From positions 496,001 through 560,000 of the forward strand of contig JAJTUP010000012.1 in assembly GCA_021399435.1 (NCBI GenBank): 64,000 bases of DNA, given 5' to 3'. The translations under genes and the position numbers were made by a program. Under the pieces are notes generated by a model. It was not told the origin of the DNA, did not search any database, and saw only the letters and a program-made list of their open reading frames with translations. Shown one piece after another: positions 46,833 through 61,200 of this stretch. The DNA is from Diaporthe sp. PMI_573. Taxonomy: Eukaryota > Ascomycota > Sordariomycetes > Diaporthales > Diaporthaceae. Each line of letters opens with the position of its first letter. The stretch's first letter is position 1.

Positions 46833-49071
46833 TCAATGCGCTGAGCTGCCTTGTGGGATTGTGAAACTCCTCTTCCTCTTCAGCTCGCCACCAGGTCCTC
46901 CGTAGTCATCGCCACTCCTGTCGCCCAGGGGACCTCCGCCCCCAAATTGATCCCGCATCGGTGTCCTCGAGCTGTGCCCCGAGCCCATGCTGGCGTGGAA
47001 AGCCTGCGAGAAGTCATTAGGCGGCGCAATTGGCGCGCTCATCTGTGGCATCGAATAGTCATGTGCTCTTGTCGGGAACCCTGGCGTCCTTGGCAGAGAG
47101 AAGTCGCTCGGCGCGGTCAGAGGCGCGGTAGGGAAGCCGGTGGAGTATGGCGCGGAAGTGACTGCGGCATGGCGGTGCGTTGGCGATGTTGCCGAGCGAA
47201 GGCCGTGATGGGAAGCGGAGTATGATCGCTGGGCGCTCAGATCGAGGCCGAGCGGGAGGGTCGCAGATGACGCGCGCAGGCGGGATCGATTCTGTGAGTT
47301 TTGGAAAGAGCTGGCCTGGTGGAAGTTGGGATAGGACATGTGCGTGGGTGATGTGACAGATGAACCTGGAGGTCTGCTTTAGCAACAATCATTTTTCCTA
47401 AAGCAAAGAACGTGACTTACCAGCATAAGTGCTCGATTCGTAGCCACCCAGAGTGGTTGAGGGAGAGCCACTGAGCCCCTCTGAAGGCTGATACACGGAC
47501 TGTTGTCGCCCACTCAAGGGTGTTGGGCTGCCAGCTGCAGGATGGTAAGACGAGTAATCGATTGAGTCGCCTTTCCAGGACATGCTCGATCGGAGTGGTG
47601 ACTGAAGGTTGTCCGACCTCGAACGGGTGAGTGTTTCCCGGAGCTGGAGTGGTTGAAGGGGTCTCATTTGCTGCCTCGAATGGTGGCTCTGAACGGCCAT
47701 GCCTGTCTCCATGCTGCCCTGTCTCGCAAACGGGTTGGACGTCCTGGGCCCGGCGCTCAGTGGCGTCAAGTGGTTCGAGTAGTCGTATCGATCGCTGGAC
47801 TCTTGAGACATGGGAGTCAATAGGTCCGGGTTACTCATGGACGCCGACGTGTTGAACCCAATGTTGCCAAAAGCTGGACTCAGCCCGCTGGATGACATGT
47901 GCTCACCACCCTCAGCTCGTCTGACGTCCACCACCAGTGGCCCTCTCATAAGGTGATCCGGGTATGGGCCTGGACCGAAGCCAACAGGAGACGCCATTGG
48001 GGTACCGAGCCCGTGGACGGCCCCGTATGGTGAATGGAGGGCCTGGACATTGTCAAAGTCGTCGGGCACAGCCCTCATCTTGATCATGCGCTCTCTGTCG
48101 TCGGCTGTGAGGCGCTTGATCTTCGCTCGCCTGAAACTTGTGATTAGTGTCAATGTTCGTTGACGCCTGAAGAGGGCTGATAATACCTGTTCTGGAACCA
48201 GACTTGCACCTGCCGGGGGCTCAGTCCTGGGATTTCCCTCGATAGTCGTTCCCTGTGCGCAGCATCAGGGTGTGGCTGCTTCGCAAACTCGCTCATCAGG
48301 AATCGTGTTTGCTGGTGAGTGAGCCTAAAAATCGTCAGCCCTGTGCCTGCTGTTGCCATCTGCTCACACTGCCTACCTGAATCTCTTCATCTTTCTCCGC
48401 GCTGCGGTTCTCTCGGCCGGCGTCATATGTTGCAGTGCCGCCTCGGTGTCACCGTCGACCATCTCATCCTCGTCTATCACTTCGTCGTCATCCTCCTGCT
48501 TGGATGCCTGTTCCTCCTGGCCAGACTGACTGGCAGACAATTCCACGCCCTGCCCCGCAGAGGAGACTGAGCTGACTGGGTTTGAACCGAGCGACATCCC
48601 GGGAGTGTCCGTCGAGGCTACCGAATCCTCTTTCAAGGACTCTGACGCCTTCTGTGCGTACACATCGCCTTGTGTTTCTGACTGCTCCGCGATGGGCGAT
48701 GGTTGTCTCTGTTGACGCAGACCCAAGGGATCTGTGCCGCGTCGTAGACTCAGAGGCGGACTCGACGTGTTCGGTTCCGCCTTGGGCTCTACGTCCATGG
48801 AGCTGCTAGCCTCGGAGGCACTGCGCGGCTGTGCCTGGGACTCGGAGTTGCCGCCAGACGCTGTTCCATGACCATAAGACTGTGCATAGATGGAGTTCTC
48901 CCCAGGAGGAAGATACGAGTACTGCTGTCCCTGCCAGTCAGACTGTGTCGACAAAGGAGCATCAAAATTGTTCGACATGCGTGGACTAGCTTCCGACCTG
49001 TGGTAGAGAGTCTCGTATTTGCTCGTTGACCAGTGGCTTTTCTCGGAATCGCGCTGCCTAGTAACAAGCAT
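46833..49071 (-). CDS. Homeobox transcription factor (fungal HTF1/HOX2-like)
   Basis: A DNA-binding regulator. Exons (minus strand) 49071-48377, 48324-48187, 48130-47421 and 47365-46833 give 691 residues (660 if translation starts at the second ATG, 48978). The homeodomain (about residues 227-286) reads KMKRFRLTHQQTRFLMSEF...GLSPRQVQVWFQNRRAKIKR; helix 3 has the invariant Trp, Phe, Asn and Arg (WFQNRR). An acidic stretch (KQEDDDEVIDEDEMVDGD) precedes it. The long C-terminal part is Ser/Pro/Gly-rich and ends KRKRSFTIPQGSSAH. Two introns (48325-48376 and 48131-48186) cut the homeodomain, at FR/LTH and NR/RAK, and both restore it exactly. The homeodomain and following ADDRERMIKMRAVPDDFD resemble what I recall of the HTF1/HOX2 group needed for conidium formation; this subgroup call is tentative. 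The gene lies alone, with about 7.8 kb and 14.8 kb of gene-poor DNA on its sides, and probably has a long regulatory region. Confidence 0.9.
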
Positions 49072-51855
49072 TTGGAAGGGCGTCTGAGGATGACCTGGGG
49101 AAAGGAATGGCCTTCTTTTCTTTTTGGGACGACAGTTGAGTGTGTCGTCAATGCCGAGTCACTGATCTAAGTGCCAGAGAAACGAGTGGAGAGGCTGCGC
49201 CACAAACGAGAGTCAGGTCAACTGAAGGGGCGTGTCAACGCTCAGAGAACGTGTCAGCTTGTCGAGGCGGAAGCCAAGGATATAATGGGAAGGCCAGCTG
49301 TAGGTCGTAGACCAGGGATGAATTTGGTTCAGGGCGATATATCTGACTGGCTCCACCGATGATGCTGGACGCCACAGGAAATGTCCAGAAAGATGGGCGC
49401 GTCAACGGTCGCTCCACGTAGCTAGCTGCGTAACTGAGTGCGTCCTGAAATGGTCTGTCGAGCAAGCCCGGGCGTATCGAGGGAGGCTCTAGTCTGTCCC
49501 CGAAGTCACAAGCCTGACGGTTTCTTGAATTCAACAGAGGCGATGACCAGGAAGAGAGACAGTAGCCGAGTAACAAAGTGGTGAAACACACAAGTGCTGT
49601 GAGATGGAGAGTGTGGTCAGGTCGTCAAGAAGATCGAGATAGGTATCCAACGGTGTGTATCTGCCTGGGACGACGGCCGAGCTGGTGTTTATAGGATCCT
49701 CCCAAGAAGAGACGAAAGTGGAAGCCAGCAGGGAGTCTGTGAGCCAGGTCCTGAGGACAGGACTACGGGCTATAATGTATACAATTCGAGGGTCTCAACC
49801 TGATGGAGCCGGCGGGGTTGACTGATTTTCAAGGTACTGCTGGGAGTGACAGGTCCCCCGGCCTGCATGGAGTTTAGAAATAGCCGTGGTTGCAACAAGG
49901 TCAACCCCTATGGGGGAAAGGAGCCCTGTACTTTAGTACAACGCGGGTGGATCCAATATCACAGGTACCGCCAGGCCAGACGGAGAAATGTCAGGGCAGA
50001 ATCCGAAAAGTAGAACAGGGCCTGCACGGGTAGCCGCAAGGGCAATGGGCGAGTCCTGGGCGATCGGGAGCATGTACCAGTTACCTCATCAAAGACGGTG
50101 GGTAATGCCTGGGTGACCCCGGTGCCCTGCTCTCTCGACAACTCCACGACTCAAGTACGGCCCGCGGGTAACAGTGTGGTGGTGTTATTTTCGTTTGAAA
50201 GGGGTAGGGCGCCACGGCTTGAACTTGAGCCAGGGCCACTCTCCTCTGGGCTGGGTCGAGGTCGACGGGAAGGGCCAGAAAGCACGCACACCAAGGGAAT
50301 CTGGGTGGTAGAAGTCCCGGCTGAATGGCTAATGCTGTAGTATCAGTGGGCCGGAACCAACCAGGCAATGAACGGGCACTAGGAAGACAGAGCTGTTGGG
50401 CTTATAGGTGGGCAAGAGAAGGGTAGCGAGGGCTATAAAGGCGAGGGGATAAGCATAAAAGACGGAATGATTGAACCGTGTCCCGTTAGGAGTGACTGCG
50501 TGCGGCTCCTGCTGGGGGGCTGGAGGAGGCACCTTTGGCCGACATGGACAGGAGCTTATGTTCATGCAGCTGCAGCAGGAAGCACTTAGGTTTTGGGTTC
50601 AGCGGCCTCGACCCCGAGGATTTGACTAGCAACAGAGGTTCCTGGCTGCTGGGCAGGAAACGCCTGTGGAAAGCAAACGTCCAGGCAAACCCAAGGGTGT
50701 CCCAAGTGCTGCTGGATGGGAAGGTTCAGAGGGAGATGAGAGAAGCGGCCAGGGACTCCGCATAGGAAGAAGGATACGCCTGTACAGAGTACAACAACGT
50801 TGTGAACCGTCTCGGCTGGAATATCTGAGCAGTGTTCATTGGTCCTTGATTACATTAGTCCTGTGTTGACTCCACGGATGAAAGCATGACCGTTGTTCAA
50901 CCTGCCCCTGACATAAACCAATCAGAGGGAATGATGATTCAGGAGGAGGGGTGTACGAATAACAGCAGCTGAAGCACAGAGAGGACATGGCTCTGAGGGT
51001 GGGCATGCTCAAGGGCCCACCATGAGGCTTTGTTGCGAAACTCGCTGGGCGGGAGGTGGGGAGGGCCAGGGTGGGTACTCTCGATGGCAGCCCCCCGGTC
51101 AATCATGGTTACAGAATAGCAGGGGTGTGCAGGACAGAAGGATGGGCTGAACGGGCAGACAGATCATTGATGCAGATCTCAAGCTGCTGTCGGCGTCCCT
51201 CGCCAGGCGGCCAGGACGTGCAGGCTTGCAGAGCGTATCCTTTCGACGCCCATGCCCCCAGGCATCGGGTTCTCATCGCGAAGGAGGAGAGGCCGGTCGG
51301 CGACCGCGTCCGGGAGCGCGGCCATGACCACGGCCACGAGCGTGGAGCGTGCGTGACAAGACAGGGCTGAGACGCTACAAGCAAAGCGGCCGGCCGCAGT
51401 CCTGTTGTTTTGCCCCGCAGAGGCGAGAAGAGAACAGACAGGCGCAGGGTCGATGAAGAGCCGGCGGCACAGGGTGCGTCTCTCTGAGCGAGGCTACGAT
51501 CGAGTATCTTGGTTCCGAGCCAGCGAAGCAGGCACTTGGCTGGGGTTGTCATGAGGGCAAGCTGATGGGGGAGTCGCATCCAGGCGTGTATATGCGACCA
51601 GGGGACACTAATGAGAGTCGCTGCTAGTACCCCGGATTTGCCAGCTTCGCTCAAGACGGCTAAGCTTTGATAGACGCAGGTGAGATCTCCCGGAGCCACA
51701 GCATGTTGTCAACGGACGTTGGCCGCCAGAGGTAATACGTCTTGCTGTCACGGTATGTAGCGAGACGATCGAGACGATCAGCACGGGAAGCCAGCCCGAG
51801 AGTCTAATGTCAGATCACGGATTGCCGGCGCTTGCTCTCGCAGACGCAGAGACGG

Positions 51856-51884
51856 CGAAGCTCGAAGCTCGAAGCTCGGAGCTC
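51856..51884. repeat. CGAAGCT short tandem repeat
   Basis: Four consecutive 7-bp units (CGAAGCT three times, then CGGAGCT) followed by C. Confidence 0.85.
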
Positions 51885-52872
51885 TGTCATCATTCTCTAC
51901 CGCCGGGCCACCAGGTGCGGGTAGACTGCCCCCCGAGGGTGTGATTCAGGGCAGGCCCAACACCAACTGTTGGCTCGCATGGACGACAGCTGCAGTTGGT
52001 CAGTCGGCTCAGGGAGGGGTGTCAGACCAGCTCAGAGCGAGCAGTGTCACCGCACCCTGATCAGTTGTCATGTTAGCATGCAGGCATTCCAGCGACGGCC
52101 GTCAGCTGTGATGCTTGGCCTGGGCTTGGTCCCGGGCAAGGGTCAGTCAGACAGGGCGAGATGAAGCTCGGTGATCTATAAAAGCGAGATTGGTGATGTG
52201 AGGTGAGTACGAGGACGAGGACGAGGGCGAGAGCAAGGGTTAGTGCGAGTGACGGCGTGGTCCAGGGCAAGGGCAAGGTTCTCAACCCGTGTGCAGGGAG
52301 TATTGCACTGTGCTGTGTGGCCTGCAAACTGCACAACGACCCATGTACATATTACCTAGACAGAATACCGAGTAGTGAGCGAACAAGGGTTGGTTTACTG
52401 TTAGTCCGATCGCCGTCGATGTGGTCGTGGTCAGTTGCGTGACATCGCTCTGGTGGGTTTTGAGAGGCTTGGTGCGGAAGCAAGAAAGCTATTTGAGAAG
52501 GCGTGACCAAAGAGGAAAGTCGAGGAGCGACATTTTGACGTCTAACATTGCCCTACTGTGTCCGTAGTGCCAGAAAGGCAGCAGAAAGACAGGGAGAAGG
52601 GGGTAAGGCGACAGGGGCATGACCTGACGAGGCTCGACAGCCATGGCTGGTGTGAGTTGTGTCACTACTGTCGGGCCAGATGTGGGAGGGAGGGCATGGT
52701 GATCACAGATCACAAAGGCCCAGCCGATCCGGCTCGGAGTTACTGCTTCTCCTGTGGGATGTTGCGTCCCAAGGAGGGCGAGGAGACGATGGGTTGGGGT
52801 GAAGGCTGCTGCTGGATGAGGGACGACGATGATGGTTGTTGGGTTGAGCTGGGGTAAAGTCAAGGGGACGAC

Positions 52873-52894
52873 GGGCAGGGCAGGGCAGGGCAGG
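52873..52894. repeat. GGGCA short tandem repeat
   Basis: Four perfect GGGCA units followed by GG; 5-bp period. Confidence 0.85.
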
Positions 52895-53691
52895 TCCAGG
52901 GGTGGAGGACTGCAATCTGTGGACTGGAGACTGTCAGGTTTCTCTGGCAGTGTACAGCACAAACATGCTGCATGCCTCGAATGTCGACATCCCGCGCGAT
53001 GCAGCCCAGATTGGGGTTGAGGTTGAGGTCGAGGTCGGCAGGGACAAGGGCGGGATTCGGGGCCGAGATGGTGGTCCACGTCCACGTCAACTGCACAGTA
53101 AACCACGCAGTACCGTTGGGTGATGTTGATAACAACTGGGGCACTGGGCAGCAACCACAAGGGACCGAGGCTGGCACGGCGGCCAGGGCGGGCCAGGGCC
53201 GGCCAGGGCGGGCATGGGCCAAGGCCCGCGGCCAAGCTCTGGGTCAGCAAGCCCAACTGCAGTTCCAGAAGATTTCGCCAACATTGCCTACCGTTTCATC
53301 AGGGACTGGGCTGCCACCCAACCCCAGTGCCCACGGCCCGGCTTTCCCATCAAACGCTGACGTTCTGTTCCAAGAGCTCCCTCCCCCAGAACCCACAACC
53401 CTGTCCGTCCTCGTCTTATTAGTGCCGACATGGCACGTCGATAATCATAGTACGCAGGAACAATGGACGCCCGCGCCGCGCGGCGGCCCCGGATTCGCGC
53501 TTCTATTTCGACATGCGCATGCATACATTATACCCTGAACGCCCAGGGCTCAGACTGACAGGGCGCCCAGCCAGCACGACCAAGGTGCAGCGCAGGCAGC
53601 CAGAAAGAGTTGGGACGAAACGTGGCTGATTTTGGCAACGTGCTGGTGACGGCCAGCCGGTGGATCGCAGACGGTGATACTGTGTAATGGG

Positions 53692-53750
53692 CCAGACTGC
53701 CAGACTGGCAGCCTGGCAGACTCGCAGACTCGCAGACTCGCAGGCGGGCA
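53692..53750. repeat. CAGACTGG/CAGACTCG short tandem repeats
   Basis: CCAGACTGCCAGACTGGCAG followed by three CAGACTCG octamers and CAGGCGGGCAG; 8-bp period. Confidence 0.85.
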
Positions 53751-55200
53751 GCACGCTGTCCTCGGGAGATGATCTTGGAGGCTGTGGATCCTCCGCGCAA
53801 TCATCCATGGAATGGGCCCATGGGATACCACCCGGTACCAGCCACTTGTCAGATCTCAGAGATCCCGCCCGCCCGTTTCACGGTACGCACCAGCACGCAA
53901 ACACACCAGCAACGACGTGCATTCGTAAGGGGTAAAAACCTTGGGTCTCGGCTGTCCAACCTAGGTTAACCAAGGCCAGGCCACCCAAGGCCACCCAGGC
54001 CATCCACACGTCACCTCCCCGCTCCCCCTCCGACTCCTGACGCGTGCGCGAAACCCACTCCTCCTACAGACCAGGCCGGCCATTATTGTGCATGCACATA
54101 CAGCCCAGCCCAGTACACTATGATTGATGCTCTTCTTCTGCCCTCGCATGTGCCAACCGAGCCGGTGCGATCCAGGCACAATCCATCGATCAGACCACCC
54201 AGGCCCACGGGACAGGCATGCAGTGTGGTCATGGCCCTGGTGGTTGTGCCCGTGGACGTGGCTGACAGCCATCGTCCGAGTCCTCTTCCAGATCGTCCTC
54301 GAGCGCATCCGGCTTGACCAAAGCACTCACCCATACTTTGATACAACATTTCCAAACCAGGACGCTCCCAGGTCTCAGTCCATAGCACAATTTCAGCCAC
54401 AGCTGCACAGGAAGGCAAAGGAGATGACGCTGTCACCCCACCGGCCAGCCACTCCCATGGCATGACACCCGCTGGTCTCGGCGCCGTACGACTTATTTCA
54501 GGGGCATCTTCAGGCCCACTCAACCTCCCTACCGATGAGGCCCCGCTGCCCTGACCTGCCCTGCCCTGTCGGCACTTCTCCCTCTGATGATGCAGCCGCC
54601 TGATCCACCTCCAAGTCCCCCCAGCGATCCACGATCGGCGAACCGTCCCCTTAGTACCAACCACTGTATCATTGCCGAACGTTACCCTGCGGTACTTGCA
54701 CGGAACTGATTCATCATCGTCAGCCTTACACAGATGACCGAGCGAGGCAAGACATTCTCGGCCTGGCCATACTTTTCCCACGGTACCCTCGCCAGGCGAG
54801 CAGTAGCAACATAACCTCGTCTCAGTCGGTCCGCCGGCCGACTTGCCAACCTTACAAGCCAGCCATTCCATACTTTACTCCCACTCCCCATCCTCCCCCT
54901 CGTCCTCCCCACCCCTTCCGCACCCCGACCACCCTTACCAGGCCCACGGATGGCCACAGAGCCCGGACCCCGGGCGAAATCATCCCCGAGATTTGACTTC
55001 CTCTGATGCTTGAGGTAATGTGTGATGAGGACCGGCTGTTGGCCCGTAGCTGCTTGTCATGTCCTCCAATTTCCATTCCACCCCACGCTTCCTGGCTCCT
55101 CAGGACTTGATGCAGATCTCTCTGTACATCCGAAATGCCTGGAAGAACGTCTTGGCTCGCAATCGAACCTGGCCTCGGTATCTATCCCATTGTCTCGCGC

Positions 55201-58200
55201 TGCTCTGTCGCGCGACGGATGAAACCTCTTGTCAACCCTGGTACGGTACGCAGTAGGGTTCAAAAAGCGCTCAGATGTGTCAGTGTCACAAGATTGGGAT
55301 GAACGACAAGCTCTCTATGCTGCCGCGCATGATGAGCAATGCGCGGCCTTCTATGCTGCAAATAGGCCGTGCTCAACCCTTGCTGAAGCCGTTCGCCAAT
55401 GCCTCTCCAGGCAAAGCACCATCAACAACGCTTCCAAACCTACAACGTGCCGCATGAGAGGAACGACACAGACCAAAATACTCCCTCTATTACCGTGTAG
55501 TTGTACTGGCAGTGCGGGAACTCATGTGGGCTGATAACCATGCCGGCTAGCATTGCGTGTATTCTTATCAGATGCACCAGCCATGAATGCACCATGTACG
55601 ACTCGTGACTTACCACTTCAGTCCGGAACCCAGGTAGGTGGCTTTGATGCCAAGCCGACAAGTACCCCGATCAAGACTGAAACTGCTCTTCTGAAAGGTA
55701 AGCTCCATCTACCCGCCTGTCTGCTGAAGGGGTCATGGGTGTTGTTTAGGTTTGTGCCTGGGCAGTTGCACTCTCGCGAAGTTGTTCGCATTTGGGAAAG
55801 AAGCAGACCGAGCCCTCCCAGCTACGACTCGACGCGATGGGTTGCAGTCGGATTTGGGTCCGTCTTTGAGGAACCTCCCACAAGACACTTCACATCCGAC
55901 CCGTCGCTCCTGCGCGGCTTTACTTCAAAAATCAAGGCCTTGTCCTACGGCTGCCACGAGCAAGGGAGGCACGAAGATTCCTTCGTCTTTGCTGGCCGGC
56001 AGAACGCCACAAGTGCGCATCCTGGGCGGCGCGGCCCATCTGAGCGGCCACCTGGGGGCCTCTGGTCTGGACACTGCAACGAGAACAGCAGGGCAGAAGC
56101 AGCTAGCCGCGCCCATGGTATGATCGGGAAGCGCACAGTCTCTCGTCTTGAGGCTTGTTGTCTGGTCCTCCCCTGTTCCACAGCCGCCGGCAGGGCCTGG
56201 ACTGTGCTCCCTAGCCACAAACCCTCCCGACCGCTCCGTGACGTGGCTGGGCGAACCGCGGCGTCCGTGATTCGGCCTTGTGGCGGCCAGCACTGAACAC
56301 TGAGCCCCGCAAGTTACACGGACTATCCGCCTTGCACCTGGCCGTTGGAAAAAGAAATGTGCCTCCTGCGTCGGGCGGAAGGTGGCGGATCTTCGCGGGT
56401 CTTTGCGGCCTGCAAGATTACCACACAAGGCAAGATCAACAAAGTTTGAAAAAGCTCTCATGTTCGAGACCCTCAACGAATACGTTGCTGATCCCCGTAC
56501 TCGACCGCCGGGGCTGGATAGGCTCACCCCTGTAGCATGGTGACGGCCCAGATTAAAGGGTCCACGGCGCGTCTGATACCCACTTCTACCGGAGATCCTC
56601 TGCAGATATTCCACTGCTCGTCCACAAAGTGTGTACTATGTGATCGCGCTTGAGTCTTCCGGAACGCAGATCCCAGTCTTCACCCACCTTCTCAGCCTTC
56701 GCTGGTCTCGGGGAGTGACGACCGTGAAGGCATCGTTGGGTCGGAAAAATTTGAAGACTGATGAGGCTCAATCTCCTGTGTTTGACCAAGGGATCGTGTT
56801 AATTTATCAATCGTCAACTGCCAGTACGCCTGTCCCTGAAGTCGGAGCCCAGTCGCAGAATCACATTCAAGGAAGCCCTGTCCCAAGACCAACCTCTGGC
56901 TGAACGTGCCACTGACCATGCAGCGCTCCGGTACAACCCAAAGACAATCCCATGCCGTGTACCTTTGCCGGCCACTTCGGGGGCAGTCTTTTTACGCTGC
57001 GGGAATGCTTCGCGTATTTTGATCCCACTCATACGCGGATCGCAGTCTTCAAAAGGGTGGATGTCGTTTCCGAGATCTGATCAATTACGCACGCTCAAAC
57101 GACGTTCGACAGTTGAGACGAAAGAGTGATCGACCGCTCAGAATAGCACATGGGGTGGAAACGGTTTCTGGGTACGACATGGTACACAGTTTCTGTACAC
57201 TCACCCCTACCCGCGCCTTGTTCGGATTGTTCGCACTTGCCGAGGACCATGGCATCTCGGAGTCCTGCCTCGTACGGTAAGGCATAGGCGAAGCTGGAAT
57301 TCCAAGACAGCGGCGCAAGCCCTCCCCCCATTCGATTGTTCCCGTTCCCAACTTTGTACTGTGTATCTGCGGAGCACGCGGTGATGTCTTGCATCACCCC
57401 GGTGCCACTCGGTTGGGCCTGCCCACCCGCCTCCTTCGCTTCGAAACTCTATGGCATGTCATTAGCCTCACCGTCCCATCGTTCACTGCACATTGGCGAC
57501 GTGATGTGTCAGGAAAACGCTATGACGGATCGCCGGCCTCGGAAGATTGTTCTACCTCCGCAGCACGGGTACCAGCAGCGCGCCTTGACGGAAATTTGCT
57601 GCGCACAAATGACCTGGCCCCCTGACAGGAACATCATCACTCCAGTTTCGTAGCTTTCTACGGGCCAACGTTCATCTGCATTTACGTTTGTCGGGCCTCG
57701 ACGTTCTTTCTCTACCACTTGGAGAAGGGATGAGGTCCGTGTGCCTAGGTGCGAACAACTTTAACGGCTGGATGACTTCGACACGGCCCACACGCTAGCC
57801 GGAAAAGGCACACAGCTTGCGCCAGTGTGATCTAGCACGGGATCTCTATATAGGGAGCGCAGTGCGAACTGAGATCGCCCGTCAATTGTACAAAAACTGC
57901 CAAACACCCGTGTCCTCCGGCAGCTATCCTACTCATGGGTAAGGGCCGTCCATTCATTCAACATCCTTATTCAAGGAACAGCTGGCCGAAGCGTCTCCAC
58001 CCCCTTTGACCGAAGAGTGACCGAGGGGTGAGCAAAAGTCCAGCGCCTGGACCTTGGTTGATGTAGTGTATGCACCGAGGAGCTCGGAATTCCAACACAT
58101 CGGATCCGCGTCGTCTCGTCGCCCCGCTGAGCGACAGCGACGCCAAACGGAGGAGGAAACCATGTGCTATTCGTGCGATCTCTGGTCGGCCAAACACAAA

Positions 58201-61200
58201 CAATGGTTTTCCCGTCGCTTGACTCAAGCTTGTCTCGGACATCAGACGGCCCAGGCCACTAGGCTTGCACGCCTGGATTCATCCAGTGCCTGAACTGCCA
58301 CCAGGTCTGGCGGTTCGACCAGCCCACGGCTCTGAGCGTTGTTTCTATGTTTGGAGAGTGCGTGCGCTCATAACACAAGGCATTTCGACAGCAAGCAAGC
58401 AACGGCCCCGCCCACCGCCGGCACCTTGGTACCTGGCTGTGGATCGAATCGCAGCTGACCGCCAGTAGTGGCTTGGTTGTTTGGCATAGGCACAAAAAAA
58501 GCACAAGCTCCACATCTTGTTGCTATTCCCGCAAAGCTGATGGCGCGCGCGATTCCCTTCCCTGCTGGTGATACTCAGCGTCTTTCTTCCGTTTTCTTTT
58601 TTGGGGGGGTCTCAGCGCCTCGCGATGGTGAAACGGAAAAAAGACGGGACCTGCAGCAGGTGCAAACCTACTTTTGGCAAGCCTTGATGCCGGACGCTGC
58701 ATGATGCAAGATGTGATGTGAGGCTCTGTGGCCCAGCCGGCGACGGGACCTCTCAATCACATCAGAAGGGACCTTCCGAAATGCGACATCTGGTGACACT
58801 GTCAGGCAGCACGGGGTCTCGAAGTAGTCGATCAGGCAATACGCCCAATGGGTTAGACTTTCCGGCCCTCACGCTCTTCATTCAGCCGACGGTGGTCACA
58901 GAGGTGCGCGGAAGCCATCTGAGACGGGTTGAGTCTTGGTTTGCGGGGAAGAGGATAGGGGACAAACCAACTGATCACAAAAGGGGCGTGGTTTAGGATC
59001 GCTCACTATCGCCGTCACCTCTGCCACGTCTTCGGCATCTGCCGGTCGAATCGCCCGCCCATTGCCTAAAGGGAGTCTTTGGATGTTGCTCCCCGTAGGT
59101 CAAGTCTCTTCGCTGCGCCGCGCGGGAGGATCTGCACAACGGCCGTCCGGCGCAAGGGGCACCCATGGGCTCCGTACGTCTCTAACCAGGCACATTCATG
59201 CGAGAGAGTTCCACGAATCGCTACATGGTCACATATAGGTACATGTGCCTTTTTCCCTTGTAAGTTCTGGATTGTCTTGCTAAACTCTGCTCCACGAAAA
59301 ACCCGCTTCACAAAGGGAACCACGTACTAGTGCACCTGCAGAGCCGCTACTTTCAGGAGTTGAACGTGGTTGTAGTCCCTTCCCCAGCATGCAACGTCCG
59401 ACGCAATGACGCCGAGATTACACCTGGCTTAGCTATTCTCCTTCCTACATAGAACCTAACCCCGACCAAGTGAGCGTCTTGTCTTTGCCGCCAAATTTGT
59501 CACTAACATCATCTGATAGAATAGACCCACAGCCCAAGGACGTCTTGGTATTACCGGGGTCCGGCTTGTACTCACTGCTCTGCAAGACAAGCGTCTGCGC
59601 GACGACGGCAACGTGCAGCCTGTCCCCCCTCGCTTAAGCCCCACAGTGGGAAATCCTATGCCGGCGGCCACGCGCTCCTCGAAGAGCCGGCAGAATGGGG
59701 CGGCCTTCTCGCGCGAGTGGCTTTTGGCCAAGGATGCAGTATCCCGTCCTCGTCGTCCAATGACTTGAGGCTCTTCCGTCACCGATGACCCAGAGGCAAT
59801 CAACCTGGAGCGTATGAGCTTCGAGGCACCCTTTCATGGCTTCCCAGGTGACTGGAGACTTCAGGGGATATTCCATCCCCTGTTTCTTGGTCCGGTTGGA
59901 GGCTCGTTGGAAGCTCGTGCAAAACCGGGCTCAAGTGCTTGCGCGCATCCAGCCATAGCCACGCTCGTCGCTGTCATGTTTGCACTTGGTTTACCCATCG
60001 ATCGGATGCTGTCCGTCAAGAGTGGCAAACACCTACGGCCCAACGGGGCGGCAAACAGAACAGAACGCGTTTATGGAACGACGAGAAACGCAGCCCTCTT
60101 TCCGGCCCGCAGAATGTGACTCCGCCGGGATGAAGTCCAGCTGGCATGTGTCACTGACAGGTAGCCTTCTCTCATCAGGTCAGTGCTCACGATTTTGGCT
60201 GGGCGGGTCAGTAGGTACCCGGCTCTCTCTTGTTTCGCCTCATCTCAGGTTCGACCGACCGGCACAAGTCTCGGTCCACTGCGAGCCCGCCGGTTGAGGT
60301 CGTCGCCAACTTTCCCCGTACGGCCTGAGCTGCTTTGGATGATCCTATGGGGCGTGAGACGCAGAAGCCTGCTCGAACGTGTGGACCGTGTCTATCTGCA
60401 CTGAAGACCGTGCCTGGCCTGGCCGCCGCCCAAGCGCGCGACGTCACCGGTGTGCAATGGAGGTGCCCACCCGATGGAGAGGCCCTCAGAGTTGGGCATC
60501 TGCATGGAGCCCCCATCACATTACTCAGTCTTCTCACGGGCTAAGCCGGCAGGTTTACCATCCGCCACACAGCCTGCACTCTTCTGACCTATGCTGAAGA
60601 CGGCGGAAGGCCCGCCCCCGATGTCATCTGATTGTGACATGCTGGGCGATCTGTTATGATTGCCAAAAGCGATCACTTTCAAATTGTAGCATCAGATATT
60701 GGATTTCATTGCTTCTTCTCCCCTTTGATCTTCCCACCTGGGAGTAACGTCGAAGCCCCATGGAGGCCGAGCTTGACTTGACTGGCATAGCGGCCATTGG
60801 CCCCCCCAGGGGACGCCGGTCGTATGGGATGCGCTGGAGCCGGACCCGTGGCTTGAGCTCCGTGCGATATGCCTTTGTTCCGTTGAACTTGCCGTCGACA
60901 GTGAATGTACTGCGTATGAGCCATGGTGTCTGTGTTTGGGCAAAGTGCTTACAAGCTTGGCCGTAGTGGCTGAGCCGTTTGTTTCACCGGTACATCGAAT
61001 ATAGCACGGAAGTTTGCGATGCCAAGGACCCCTTGAGCAACTTTCTCCTTCTCTATTTCTGTGCACAAATTCGGTTTACAAGTGGTGCCGTTGTATTGAC
61101 AGCTCACGCGCAACGTCGTTGCGATATGCATAAACTAGAAAGGCAGTGCCTGAGGCGGGAGAACCCTAGTGGGAATACTCCATTGAGGGTTAGCTAGACG

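Larger units (their letters stand above)
49072..55200. promoter_or_regulatory. Gene-poor upstream region of the homeobox gene, proximal part
   Basis: About 6.1 kb directly 5' of the homeobox gene, with no recognised coding sequence; the proximal part should contain its promoter and 5' UTR. It is rich in short tandem repeats (51856-51884, 52203-52235 GACGAG type, 52873-52894, 53692-53750, CCAAGGCCAC-type near 53970-54005), in GCCAGGGC and CAGGG runs, and in small open frames without family features. Confidence 0.5.

Noticed and set aside
55553..56614. Overlapping long open frames on both strands (247 and 229 codons)
   Set aside because: They overlap antisense, have no motif, and neither extends through plausible splice sites.
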